A stretch of DNA of 64,000 bases from Nocardia flavorosea (lineage in GTDB: Bacteria; Actinomycetota; Actinomycetes; Mycobacteriales; Mycobacteriaceae): contig NZ_JADLQL010000007.1 of NCBI RefSeq assembly GCF_015477805.1, forward strand, positions 124,001 through 188,000. Reading direction: 5' to 3'. Shown in pieces: positions 9,193 to 18,046 of this stretch (its first letter is position 1; every line of letters starts with the position of its first letter). A model generated the notes under the pieces. The model did no database searches. It saw only the letters and a list, made by a program, of their open reading frames with translations, and had not been told where the DNA came from. A program made the position numbers and the translations under genes.

Positions 9193-9981
9193 TTGCCGAC
9201 CTACGATGACAAGATGAGCGAGCCCGGTGTGTCCGCGCGGCGGATCCGGGCTCTCACGCCCGCCGATGTGCGGACCTGGGAACACATCGAGGGCGGGATC
9301 CGGCTCGGCTCCGTGGTGGGGGAGGGTTACGGCCGGATGAGCGTCGGCTTCACGCAGCTGGACGCCGGCACGCGGGCTCCGCTCTTGGCCCCCTACGAGG
9401 AAGTGTGGATCGTTACGGCGGGGAAGATGATCGTCGACAGCGACGACGGCAGTGTCTGCGCGCGGCCGGGAGACCTGATCGCGCTGCGTGCGGCGAGCCG
9501 CGGTGAACTGCGCGTCGAGGCCGATGTGGAGATGATCGCGCTGGCCTATCCGCCCGCGTGGGAAATCGACAGCGCGGCATGGGAAAGCGCCCGTGTTCGG
9601 TCGGTCGCAGGACCGCCGGCGACCGTCTTGCCTGCCGGCCGGTCATCGGGCGTGCGGCCGAGGGGAGAGAGCCGGGAATTGTTCGCTGCCCACGAAAGAG
9701 CCGATTCGGCGCAGAATCACTTCGGAACCGGGTTCTGGCGGGCGGAGACCCAGGCCGGTATCGAGTTCCACACCCCACGCGACACTCTGGTGGCGGCAAC
9801 GGCCGGGCAGTTCGGGATCGGTGTCGGCGAGGAGCCGCACGGCGGCCGTCGCGCGACTCCCGCGCAGCGCCGGCTCGTAACTATCCGGCCGGGGGAATTC
9901 GCTTACCTGCCCGCGGGTTCCGCCGGCACGCTGTCGGCCGGTCCGGGTGCGGAGATGGTATGGGCGCAGCAGGCACAGTGA
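9193..9981 (+). CDS. Bicupin protein
   Basis: A 262-residue protein with two cupin barrels. The first (about 30-115) contains YEEVWIVTAGKMIVD and ARPGDLIALRA, close to EutQ-like cupins. The second (about 170-258) contains RPGEFAYLPAGSAGTL. The metal-binding His pattern is weak in both halves, so a binding or isomerase role is as likely as oxygenase activity. The TTG at 9193 has GGGAGA seven bases upstream; an ATG at 9214 is possible but lacks a ribosome site. The substrate is not predictable from context. Confidence 0.7.
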   Translation: MPTYDDKMSEPGVSARRIRALTPADVRTWEHIEGGIRLGSVVGEGYGRMSVGFTQLDAGTRAPLLAPYEEVWIVTAGKMIVDSDDGSVCARPGDLIALRAASRGELRVEADVEMIALAYPPAWEIDSAAWESARVRSVAGPPATVLPAGRSSGVRPRGESRELFAAHERADSAQNHFGTGFWRAETQAGIEFHTPRDTLVAATAGQFGIGVGEEPHGGRRATPAQRRLVTIRPGEFAYLPAGSAGTLSAGPGAEMVWAQQAQ

Positions 9982-10136
9982 ACCCGGCAGAGCAGGCCGG
10001 TCGGGAGTTCGGTACCGCGACTCCGGCGTCGGGTGGGGCCCGGGCTCGCCCGTCTCCACCGGGCACTCGGGCATTAGCCGCGCTCGGTGCTGTATCAGGC
10101 CGCCGACGTGGACGGGATCGACGTGGCCGGTGGCCG

Positions 10137-10395
10137 GAAGGGATTGCGCGAGAGCGATGCCCGTGTCGACGAGTGATGAGCGGCGGAGGCGGATGACATC
10201 GGAAGTCGGTGTCCAGATCGATTCGGCGATCTGCCCGTTGGGTTCGGCCCGGAGCTCGCCGCCGGTGATGCGAAGGGCGTAGAAAACGCCCACGTTCTGG
10301 TGCTCGGCTCCGGAGCGGGCGACGGCCGCGGGGATCACCCTCGAATCCACGCCGAGTAGGCGTTCCACGGTGCCGCGACAGCCGGAGGGCAGGAT
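10137..10395 (-). pseudogene. C-terminal remnant of a Nudix hydrolase
   Basis: The reverse strand reads GTVERLLGVDSRVIPAAV, then NVGVFYALRITGGELRAEP, then IWTPTSDV and SLVDTGIALAQSLP. This is the second half of a typical Nudix domain. The upstream half with the GX5EX7REUXEEXGU box is absent and is replaced by unrelated sequence next to the lipoprotein gene. No start codon or full-length frame can be built. It is therefore a truncated gene rather than a coding region. Confidence 0.6.
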
Positions 10396-10490
10396 GGGCG
10401 GTGCAACAGTTGCAGCACCGTGGCGCCGAACAAGTCCGTTGCTGTGTAGCGAATGAACGTGGCCGGTCGGTCCGGGTGCCGCAGGTGTGC

Positions 10491-11495
10491 TCAGATTCCG
10501 GATATCTCCAGGACTCGGAAGGCAATGGTGGGGGAGCCGGGACCGAGCGGGCCGCCCTTGTCGAACTGGGAGGCGACGACCAGGGTGTGACCCGAGTGGT
10601 GGACCAGGGTGGTGGGCGTGTCGAGGGCCTCGTCGTGGTAGCCGGTTGTGCGGGTTGCGGAGGAGCCGTCGGGGGACACTGTCCAGGCGCTGAGCGTGTC
10701 GTCGGTGTTGTGGGCGACCCGGAGAGTGCCGTCGTGCAGGTCGAGGCCGTCGCCGAGGTGCAGATCGCCGCCGTCGAGAGTCACCTTGCTGACTGCGGCG
10801 GTGGGGGTGGTGAGGTCTATCCGGTAGAGGTCGCCGCCGGTGGAGTCGACGGTGAGCAGGTAGGAGCCGGTGGGGTCGGCGGCTATGCCGTTGAGGGTGT
10901 ACGCGCCGGGGTCGTGGGGTTCCAGGGATGGGTTCAGGTCTACGGAGTCGGTGAGTTCGCCGTGGCCGCCGGCGGCGATCGCGCGGGTGAGGGCGTCGGG
11001 GGTCACCCGGTAGACGACAGCGCGGCGGCTGTCGGTGAGGTAGGCCGTGCCGTCGGGGGTGAGGGCGATGTCGTTGAGGAATCGGTCCGCGGGGCCGACT
11101 GCGTCGAGGCGGGCGAGGAGCGCGCGTGTGGTGAGGTCGTAGACGGTGACGCCGGTGGTGGAGTCGATAATCCAGAGCCGGCCGTCGGGGTCCACGCGTA
11201 ATCCGTTGGCTGTCCGGCGGCCGTCGCTGCCGGCTGGTAGGAAGACCTCGGCCCGCGGGGCGCCCGGAGCGGCCCGGTAGATGGTGCCGTCGGCGAAGGA
11301 GCCGACGTAGATATCGCCGGTCCGTTCGTCCAGTGCGATGCCTTCCGGGTAGACCCGGTCGCCGGGGAGTTCGAAAGCCGTCTCGATTCCGGTCGGTGGT
11401 GTGGGCGGGGCTGTGCTCCCGCATCCGGTCAGGGCAAGTCCCGCGACGACCGCGATCAACGGCGCCGACCAGCGCTGGAGCTTCGTTTCGAGCAT
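10491..11495 (-). CDS. Lipoprotein with SMP-30/gluconolactonase-like beta-propeller
   Basis: A 334-residue protein with a lipoprotein signal peptide (hydrophobic core 12-22, lipobox LTGC with Cys26), so it is anchored outside the membrane. The rest is a six-bladed propeller of NHL/SMP-30 type: repeated blades read YPEGIALDERTGDIYVGS, TANGLRVDPDGRLWIID, NDIALTPDGTAYLTDS and LNGIAADPTGSYLLTVD. These proteins bind or hydrolyse small lactones, or serve as binding scaffolds; the ligand here is unknown. It is transcribed away from the MarR gene at 11617, so the regulator probably controls it. Confidence 0.85.
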   Translation of the reverse strand: MLETKLQRWSAPLIAVVAGLALTGCGSTAPPTPPTGIETAFELPGDRVYPEGIALDERTGDIYVGSFADGTIYRAAPGAPRAEVFLPAGSDGRRTANGLRVDPDGRLWIIDSTTGVTVYDLTTRALLARLDAVGPADRFLNDIALTPDGTAYLTDSRRAVVYRVTPDALTRAIAAGGHGELTDSVDLNPSLEPHDPGAYTLNGIAADPTGSYLLTVDSTGGDLYRIDLTTPTAAVSKVTLDGGDLHLGDGLDLHDGTLRVAHNTDDTLSAWTVSPDGSSATRTTGYHDEALDTPTTLVHHSGHTLVVASQFDKGGPLGPGSPTIAFRVLEISGI

Positions 11496-11557
11496 GGGTA
11501 ATCGGGCCTTTCCGAAGTTTCGATAGCAAGCGAATCAGGATGCGAGCACGAAGCATA

Positions 11558-11589
11558 ATTAGAGTACTAATGCTCGTCAAGACTCTAAT
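11558..11589. promoter_or_regulatory. Candidate MarR operator in a divergent promoter
   Basis: Perfect 8-base arms ATTAGAGT (11558-11565) and ACTCTAAT (11582-11589) lie with 16 bases between them. They are in the AT-rich gap between the divergent lipoprotein and MarR genes, 28 bases before the MarR ATG. Position and symmetry fit autoregulation by the MarR protein. Confidence 0.55.
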
Positions 11590-11616
11590 CTGTGAGTGGC
11601 TGGATACCATGCCTGC

Positions 11617-12117
11617 ATGACCTCCATGCCCGCCGGCGAACGCATCGGTTCGTACGTGAAACGCGCGGAACAAGCGCGCACCGCGGCCAAACTCGCCGTG
11701 CTGAAACCGGCGGGGGTTACCGAAGCCCAGTACGCGGCGTTGCTGTTCCTCACCGAGAACCCCGGCATCTCCGCCGCGGCACTGGCCCGGCTGTGCGGGG
11801 TGACCCCGCCCACCATGAACACCGTGCTCACCAACCTCGTCGACCGCGGGATGATCGAGCGCACTCCGCACCCCTGGCACCGGAACATGCTGGAAACCCG
11901 CCTCACCGAGAAGGGGGAATCGGTGATGCACGATGCCGATGCGCGCGCGATCGCGGTGGAGCGGTCCGTCGGCGACGGGTTCACCGATACCGAACGGGAA
12001 ACGCTGTTCCGGTTGCTCACCCGCTGCGCCGACCTGTTCGACACCGCTCGGGCGGAAATCCCCGCCCGTTTCGAGGGCCCGGCGGGCTCCCCGGATGAAC
12101 CCACGCGGAAGTCGTGA
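11617..12117 (+). CDS. MarR-family transcriptional regulator
   Basis: A 166-residue winged-helix regulator. Dimer helices flank the DNA-binding core (about 35-105), which contains ISAAALARLCGVTPPTMNTVLTNLVDRGMIERTPHP and ends at LTEKGESVMHDAD. MarR proteins act as dimers and release DNA on binding a small ligand. The ATG at 11617 is chosen because the conserved N-terminal helix begins there. The divergent lipoprotein shares its control region and is the obvious target. Confidence 0.88.
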   Translation: MTSMPAGERIGSYVKRAEQARTAAKLAVLKPAGVTEAQYAALLFLTENPGISAAALARLCGVTPPTMNTVLTNLVDRGMIERTPHPWHRNMLETRLTEKGESVMHDADARAIAVERSVGDGFTDTERETLFRLLTRCADLFDTARAEIPARFEGPAGSPDEPTRKS

Positions 12118-12252
12118 CGGCGCGAGCCCCGCAACGCTGACCGTCGGCCCGGTCCGTCCGGCGACCCGAACCCGGACGCGCCGGCTGCCCGTACCGGCGG
12201 ATCAGGGCTGACCGGCGGTACGCACCTCGTCGTGCTGGGTGAGAATGGTCGG

Positions 12253-14325
12253 ATGAGCGATGCACGGGACAGCGCAGCCGACCCCTATCTCTGGCTCGAA
12301 GAGGTCACCGGCGAGCGGTCGCTGGATTTCGCCCGGGCGCACAATGAGGTGGTTGTGCAGCGGTTCGCCGCGGCCGACCGCTTCGATGTGCTGCAGCGGC
12401 GGATCCTGGAAATGCTCGATACCGATGCCAAGATCCCGTTCCCGGGGCGGCGTGGGGAATGGTTGTACAACTTCTGGCGCGATGCGCACAATCCCCGGGG
12501 ATTGTGGCGGCGGACCACTTTCGCGGAGTACCGGAAACCGGAACCGGAATGGGATGTCCTCATCGACCTCGACGCCGTGGCCGCGGCCGAGGACGAGAAC
12601 TGGGTATGGGGCGGGGCCGGTGTCCTGCGGCCGGAACAGAATCGTGCCCTGATCAGCCTTTCCCGCGGCGGTGCCGATGCCAAGGTGGTGCGTGAATTCG
12701 ACCTCGAGGCCAGGGAATTCATCGCTCCCGAGGACGGTGGCTTCTTCCTGCCGGAAGAAAAATCCCGGCTGAGCTGGATCGATATCGACACCGTGTATGT
12801 GGGAACGGATTTCGGACCGGGCTCGCTCACCGATTCCGGCTACCCGCGGATCGCGAAACGCTGGCGCCGCGGCACCGCTCTCGACAGCGCGGAAACGGTG
12901 TTCGAGGGTGCGGTGACGGATGTCGCCATCAGTGCCGGCTACGATCGCACACCCGGCTACGAGCGCCACTATGTGGGGCAGGCGACCGATTTCTACAACG
13001 AGGACGTCTACCTGCTGCAACCCGACGGTTCCCGGGTCCGGCTCGAAACCCCGTCCGATGCCGACGAATCCTGGTACAAGGATTGGCTGCTGGTGCGGTT
13101 GAAGTCCCCGTGGGAGACCGGTGGCCGCACCTACGTGGCGGGATCGCTGATCGTCACGAATTTCGACCGGTTCCTTTCCGGCGAACGCGTTTTCGAGGTG
13201 TTGTTCGAGCCCGACGCGCATACCGCGCTGCACGGTTACGGCTGGACCGAGAACCATCTGCTGCTGGTGACCCTGGAAGATGTGCAAACCAAACTGTATG
13301 TCCTGACCCCGGGGGACGGCGGCTGGCACCGGGCACCGCTCGCCGATACCCCGGCCATGGCCACCACCGGCATCATGAATCTCGATCCGCTCGAAGGCGG
13401 TGACGATTTCATGCTGATGACAAGCGGTTTCACCACGCCGACGACGTTGCTTTCGGGGGTGGTCGGCACACCGGCGACCGAGTTGAAACAAGCGCCCGCC
13501 TTCTTCGACGCAACCGGAATCGATACCGAGCAGTTCTTCGCTCGTTCGGACGACGGCACGATGATCCCGTACTTCGTGATCCGGCATCGCGATAATCGCG
13601 GTGAGCCCGCGCCCACGGTGATGTCCGGCTACGGCGGATTCGAGGTTTCCCGCACGCCCGGATACAGCGGAGCATCCGGGATGGGCTGGCTGGAGCAGGG
13701 CGGCACCTGGGTGACGACCAATATCCGCGGTGGCGGGGAATACGGTCCGGAATGGCATACCTCCGTGCAGAAAGCGAACCGGCACAAGGTCTATGAGGAT
13801 TTCTCCTCGATCGCGCGGGATCTGGTGGAGCGGGGGATAACCACCGCGCCGCAATTGGGCGCCGTGGGCGGCAGTAACGGCGGTTTGCTGATGGGTGTGA
13901 TGCTCACCCGGTATCCGGAATTGTTCGGCGCCATCGTCTGTCAAGTTCCGCTACTCGATATGCGGCGCTATCACCTGTTGCTGGCCGGGGCATCGTGGGT
14001 CGCGGAATACGGTGATCCCGATATACCCGAGGAATGGGAGTACATCAGCCGCTATTCGCCTTATCAGAAAGCGATGGAAAACGGTGCGGGCGTGACGTAT
14101 CCGCCGATTCTGCTCACCACCTCCACTCGTGACGACCGGGTGCATCCCGGGCACGCGCGGAAAATGGCGGCGCTACTCGAGGATCAGGGACACCGCGTCT
14201 GGTATCACGAGAACATCGAGGGCGGGCACGGCGGTGCCGCGGACAACAAGCAGTCGGCCTTCCAAGCAGCGCTGATCTACGAATTCTTCACCCAGATGCT
14301 GGTCGAGGGCCGTACCTCGAAATAG
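12253..14325 (+). CDS. Prolyl oligopeptidase family serine peptidase
   Basis: A 690-residue S9A-type peptidase without a signal peptide, so probably cytosolic. An N-terminal seven-bladed propeller (about 70-400) gates the C-terminal alpha/beta-hydrolase domain. The triad is clear: Ser541 in GGSNGG, Asp627 in STRDDRVHPGHARKM and His659 in EGGHGG. It should cleave short proline-containing or otherwise small peptides. The ATG at 12253 (MSDARDSAADPYLWLEEV) starts at the usual family N-terminus. It ends 5 bases before the stop of the convergent hydrolase. Confidence 0.92.
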   Translation: MSDARDSAADPYLWLEEVTGERSLDFARAHNEVVVQRFAAADRFDVLQRRILEMLDTDAKIPFPGRRGEWLYNFWRDAHNPRGLWRRTTFAEYRKPEPEWDVLIDLDAVAAAEDENWVWGGAGVLRPEQNRALISLSRGGADAKVVREFDLEAREFIAPEDGGFFLPEEKSRLSWIDIDTVYVGTDFGPGSLTDSGYPRIAKRWRRGTALDSAETVFEGAVTDVAISAGYDRTPGYERHYVGQATDFYNEDVYLLQPDGSRVRLETPSDADESWYKDWLLVRLKSPWETGGRTYVAGSLIVTNFDRFLSGERVFEVLFEPDAHTALHGYGWTENHLLLVTLEDVQTKLYVLTPGDGGWHRAPLADTPAMATTGIMNLDPLEGGDDFMLMTSGFTTPTTLLSGVVGTPATELKQAPAFFDATGIDTEQFFARSDDGTMIPYFVIRHRDNRGEPAPTVMSGYGGFEVSRTPGYSGASGMGWLEQGGTWVTTNIRGGGEYGPEWHTSVQKANRHKVYEDFSSIARDLVERGITTAPQLGAVGGSNGGLLMGVMLTRYPELFGAIVCQVPLLDMRRYHLLLAGASWVAEYGDPDIPEEWEYISRYSPYQKAMENGAGVTYPPILLTTSTRDDRVHPGHARKMAALLEDQGHRVWYHENIEGGHGGAADNKQSAFQAALIYEFFTQMLVEGRTSK

Positions 14326-14330
14326 CCGCC

Positions 14331-15191
14331 TCAGCGGTCGTGCAACCATCTCTCGATCCGGTCCACTACCGGGGCCGGTTCGGAAATCCAGCCGTTGTGT
14401 CCCAGTTTCCGGGGTTCGTGCCAGCTGGTCGTGTCCGCGGCGGGGAGTTTTTCCAGCAGGTGGCGGGCCGAGGCGGGCGGGGCCAGTTCGTCGCCGGTGA
14501 GGGTGATCGACAGGACCGGCAGTTTCAGCCGGGCGATTCGCTGCTCGTAGTCGATATCCGCACCGGCCGGGGTGAACCGGCCGGTGCGCGCCAGCCGCGC
14601 CCAATCCGAGATCAGTACTTTGGATTGGCGGCCGAACCCGTTGAGGCCGAGTTTGTCGCCCGGCCAGACACCGGCGAGGTTGGCGGTGAGCGAGACGGCG
14701 GCGGTGCCGAGCAGCAGCCCCGGGCCCAGGATGCCGCGGAATCCGCGGTAGTACGGGGTGCCGGAGGCGACGAGTATCAGCCCGCCGAGCCGCCCGCGGA
14801 CCCGCGCCGCGTACAGCACCGAGAGATGTCCGCCCATACTGTGGCCGAGCAGGTACGGGGTGCTGTCCGGGAACCGGGTGCGGACCGCTTCGAAGATCGC
14901 CGGGAAATCGACCGCGGCCAGTTCGTGATAGCCGTAGGAGCTGGCCGCGCTCGGTTTCGGGGTGCTGTCGCCGTTGCCGCGTAGTTCGCCGACCGCCACG
15001 TCGACGCCGCGGCGGGCGAGTTCCCGGGCGAAGTACAGGTAGTACTCGCCGGGTACGCCCAGCCCGGGAATCAGCACGAGTACGGGGCGTGGCCGGTCGA
15101 GGGCTATCGGATGCCGGTGTGGTCCGGTGGCGGGGATCAGCCGCACCGGGACGGTGCTACCGTCCGGCATCTGGATGGCAACGGTTTCCAC
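14331..15191 (-). CDS. Alpha/beta-hydrolase fold protein
   Basis: A 286-residue alpha/beta hydrolase with the oxyanion segment LIPGLGVPGEYY, a nucleophile elbow GHSMGG (Ser118) and a C-terminal His in LGHNGW. No signal peptide is present, so it is cytosolic or weakly membrane-associated. The family is often annotated as lysophospholipase-like or esterase; the substrate is unknown. It lies 40 bp downstream of a TetR-type regulator on the same strand and is probably its cotranscribed target. Confidence 0.85.
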   Translation of the reverse strand: METVAIQMPDGSTVPVRLIPATGPHRHPIALDRPRPVLVLIPGLGVPGEYYLYFARELARRGVDVAVGELRGNGDSTPKPSAASSYGYHELAAVDFPAIFEAVRTRFPDSTPYLLGHSMGGHLSVLYAARVRGRLGGLILVASGTPYYRGFRGILGPGLLLGTAAVSLTANLAGVWPGDKLGLNGFGRQSKVLISDWARLARTGRFTPAGADIDYEQRIARLKLPVLSITLTGDELAPPASARHLLEKLPAADTTSWHEPRKLGHNGWISEPAPVVDRIERWLHDR

Positions 15192-15231
15192 GGCGTCAAC
15201 GCTAATCGACGCGCCCGGCCGCGCCGGTGTG

Positions 15232-15864
15232 TCAGGCCCGGATGGCGCCGATGATGATCCGGCTCAGCACCCGGATGACCTCGTCGAGCGGCCGCTGGGG
15301 TTCGGTTCCGCTCCACTGCTCGACCACGTAGTTCACGGCGCCGATGATGGCGAGCATGCGCAGGTCGTAGTCGCCGGTCGGGATCTCCCCGTGCAGGGCG
15401 GCGTCCTCGGCGGTGCGCGCCAGGACGGAGCTCCAGGAGCGGCGCGATTCCGTGCGCATCTTCTCCACTTTGGTGCCCGCGCCGACCACCTCGACCAGGA
15501 CCACCCGGGCGCGGCGCATATCGGATCCGATCGAATGCACGTACGCCCGGACGGCCGCGTCGATCCGCTGGATCGCGTTCTGCTCGGCGCTGTGGTCCAG
15601 CGATGCCAGCACCGCTGCCCGGGATTCGCGGTCGATGAGTGCGAAGAGTTCGAGAAGTAAGGATTCGCGGCCGGTGAACTCCTCGTAGAACTGACGCGAG
15701 GACAGCCCCGCGTCTTTGCAAATGGCACCGACCGAGCTATTGGCGTACCCGTCGCGGGCAAAAACCGTCAGGCCGGATTCGAGAAAACGTGCGCGTCGCT
15801 CGCGTTGCCGATCTTCTACGGGCTGGCCGGCATACCTTCGTCCCGAAATCGCTTCCTGTGACAT
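15232..15864 (-). CDS. TetR-family transcriptional regulator
   Basis: A 210-residue TetR protein. The N-terminal HTH (about 18-65: RRARFLESGLTVFARDGYAN, then VGAICKDAGLSSRQFYEEF) is canonical, and the rest is the helical ligand-binding and dimer domain. The start at 15864 is preferred to an upstream ATG that would add 36 atypical residues. It leads a two-gene unit with the hydrolase at 14331 and probably represses it and itself. Confidence 0.87.
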   Translation of the reverse strand: MSQEAISGRRYAGQPVEDRQRERRARFLESGLTVFARDGYANSSVGAICKDAGLSSRQFYEEFTGRESLLLELFALIDRESRAAVLASLDHSAEQNAIQRIDAAVRAYVHSIGSDMRRARVVLVEVVGAGTKVEKMRTESRRSWSSVLARTAEDAALHGEIPTGDYDLRMLAIIGAVNYVVEQWSGTEPQRPLDEVIRVLSRIIIGAIRA

Positions 15865-16037
15865 CGCGCAGAACAATACCGAAAAGCCCGATCCCCTCGT
15901 CATCGATCGGGCCTTTCGCAGCGCACCGGCAGGTGACCGCAGGTTTGCCGAAAGTTGGCTGCTTGCAGGCACGGTCGCCGGAAAAACCGCCGAACCGGAC
16001 AGTACGCGGGCGGGGTTGAGATGTCGTATTTTAGAGG

Positions 16038-16057
16038 GAAATAATAGAATAATTTTC
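16038..16057. promoter_or_regulatory. AT-rich box upstream of the ZIP gene
   Basis: An AT-rich 20-base stretch with GAAA and TTTC ends stands out from the GC-rich surroundings, 53 bp before the transporter start. It may be the promoter or a Zur-like metal box, but the symmetry is poor. Confidence 0.3.
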
Positions 16058-16109
16058 AGTGGCCGCGTGGAATCGAGGTATTTACCGGGAAACCCATAGT
16101 GTCGACCCT

Positions 16110-16796
16110 ATGGGAACCGCACTGCTGTATGGCCTCGGTACGGCAATTCCATTGGTGATCGGTGCCGCGATCGGGCTGCGCACCACATTGCCCGAACCAT
16201 TGCTCGCCTCGCTGATGGCCTTCGGTGCGGGCACGATGATCGCCGCGGTTTCCAATGAACTGTTCGAACCTGCCTTCTTACAGGCCGGGGCCGTGACCGC
16301 AGGCGTCGCGCTGTTCGCGGGCGCCGCAGTCTATGTGGTGGCCAACCGGTTCCTGGAGCGGCGGGGCGGCGGGGCGGCGGTCGGCTGGGCTCTCATGCTC
16401 GGCACCGTCCTCGACGGCGTTCCGGAGAACACGGCGCTCGGTGTCACGCTCGGGTCGGGCGGCGGACTGGCGCTGTTGGTGGCCATTGCGGTCGGCAATG
16501 TGCCGGAGGCGATCGGCGGATCTGCGCTGCTGCACCGGGAACGCAAGGTATCCACCGGTAAAGCGTTCGGTCTGTGGGTATTGACCGGTGTGGCGCTCGT
16601 CGTGGTCACCGTCGGAGGGCAGGTGCTCTCCGAATATCTCGGCGCGACTCCCATCAGCACCATCCAGGCGTTCGCCGGCGGTGCCACGGTCGCGGTCCTC
16701 GCCGATTCGCTCATGCCGGAGGCCTATCGTGAGGGCGGCTGGTGGGTGGGTATCGCGACCGCGGCGGGGTTTCTGGTCGCCTTCCTCCTCGGCTGA
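16110..16796 (+). CDS. ZIP-family divalent metal transporter
   Basis: A 228-residue membrane protein with about eight helices. The metal-path motifs of the ZIP fold are recognisable as DGVPENTALGV in helix 4 and GNVPEAIGGSALL in helix 5. The His found in many ZIP proteins is replaced by Asp or Asn, as in the bacterial GufA-like branch. It probably imports zinc or another divalent cation. The ATG at 16110 begins at the first membrane helix. Its 3' end overlaps the convergent oxidoreductase gene by 73 bp. Confidence 0.85.
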   Translation: MGTALLYGLGTAIPLVIGAAIGLRTTLPEPLLASLMAFGAGTMIAAVSNELFEPAFLQAGAVTAGVALFAGAAVYVVANRFLERRGGGAAVGWALMLGTVLDGVPENTALGVTLGSGGGLALLVAIAVGNVPEAIGGSALLHRERKVSTGKAFGLWVLTGVALVVVTVGGQVLSEYLGATPISTIQAFAGGATVAVLADSLMPEAYREGGWWVGIATAAGFLVAFLLG

Positions 16797-17896
16797 ACCC
16801 CGGGAGCGTTACTGCCGCGCTGATCGAGGCGCACCAGCATCTTGCCCGAATTGGCGCCGGTGAGGACACCGAGGAACGCAGCCGGAGCTTGTTCGAGCCC
16901 GTCGTAGATTGTCTCCCGGGTCCGCAGGGTGCCGTCGGCCAGCCAGCCGGACGCCTTCGCGATGTACTCCCCGAAGAGCGGGAAGTAGCTGTTCACCAGC
17001 ATTCCACGCAGGGTGATCTCCCCGGTGGCGGCGAGATACAGATCCGGGCCCCGCTCGGCCGAACCGCCGTTGTAGCCGCTGATGGCGCCGACCAGCGCGA
17101 TCCGCCCGCGTGGGCGCATGGCTTCGACCGCCGCGCGCAGGTGATCACCGCCGACGCTGTCGAGGTAGACATCGATACCGTCCGGTGCGGCTGCCGCCAA
17201 CCGGCCGGACAGATCGCCGGCCCGGTAGTCGATCGCGGCGTCGAAACCGAACTCCGCGGTCAGGAGTTCGGTTTTGGCCGGGCCACCTGCCGAGCCGATC
17301 ACCCGCCCGGCGCCGAGTACGCGCGCGATCTGCCCGGCAACGCTGCCGACGGCACCGGCCGCGGCCGAGATGAAAACAGTGTCACCCGGTTCGATCGGTG
17401 CCACATCGGTGAGCGCGGCGTAGGCGGTGAGCCCGGTAGTGCCGAGTGCGCCGAGAAAATGGTGCGGTGCGGCCACTGCCGGATCGATCGGTGTCGCCTG
17501 CGCGGCGTCGAGCACCGCATGCTCGCGCCAGCCGGCGAAATGGGTGACGGTCGCGCCGACCGGGATTTCGGCGGAGCGCGAGGCGATCACCTCGCCCGTC
17601 GCCGAGCCTTCCAGCGCCTGCCCCAGTTGGAAGGGCGGGATGTAGGAGGGTTTGTCGTCCATCCGGCCGCGCATGTACGGGTCGACCGACATCCAGGTGT
17701 TGCGGACCAGGATCTGGCCGTCCGCGAGTTCCGGAATCGGAGTCGAGACCAGGGCGAAGTCCGACGCGACCGGCGCTCCCGAAGGCCGGGCTGCCAAATG
17801 GATTTCGCGGGTGGTGGCGGGAAGTACCGGAGGTGCCTGCTCGTCGGCCGCCCCGGCGAACTCGCGATCGGACCGGCTGTGCGTATCTTTCTGCAT
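16724..17896 (-). CDS. Zinc-independent NADP-dependent MDR oxidoreductase
   Basis: A 390-residue medium-chain reductase of the alkenal/enone double-bond reductase (curcumin reductase-like) group. MSVDPYMRGRM and the NADP-binding AAAGAVGSVAGQIARVLGA are diagnostic, and no zinc-binding cysteines are present. It probably reduces activated alkenes or quinones in the cytosol. The N-terminus (about 30 residues) and C-terminus (about 27) are longer than usual. The C-terminal tail is translated from the antisense of the ZIP gene, as if the original stop had been lost. Confidence 0.88.
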   Translation of the reverse strand: MQKDTHSRSDREFAGAADEQAPPVLPATTREIHLAARPSGAPVASDFALVSTPIPELADGQILVRNTWMSVDPYMRGRMDDKPSYIPPFQLGQALEGSATGEVIASRSAEIPVGATVTHFAGWREHAVLDAAQATPIDPAVAAPHHFLGALGTTGLTAYAALTDVAPIEPGDTVFISAAAGAVGSVAGQIARVLGAGRVIGSAGGPAKTELLTAEFGFDAAIDYRAGDLSGRLAAAAPDGIDVYLDSVGGDHLRAAVEAMRPRGRIALVGAISGYNGGSAERGPDLYLAATGEITLRGMLVNSYFPLFGEYIAKASGWLADGTLRTRETIYDGLEQAPAAFLGVLTGANSGKMLVRLDQRGSNAPGVQPRRKATRNPAAVAIPTHQPPSR

Positions 17897-18046
17897 GGTT
17901 GTGCCCTTTCTCGTTTCGCGGACTGTTCATCCGGATACGAGAAACGCTATGGCGGTGCCGGCCCACGACACAGGTCCGCGCATGCCGCTTCCCGGTCCAT
18001 ACGCGACAACTCGAGATTCGGTGTGCGATGCGCCGGACCGAGCCGA

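Noticed and set aside
10396..10490. Extension of the Nudix remnant to a full gene
   Set aside because: Neither frame upstream contains the Nudix box, and the segment runs into the lipoprotein gene end.
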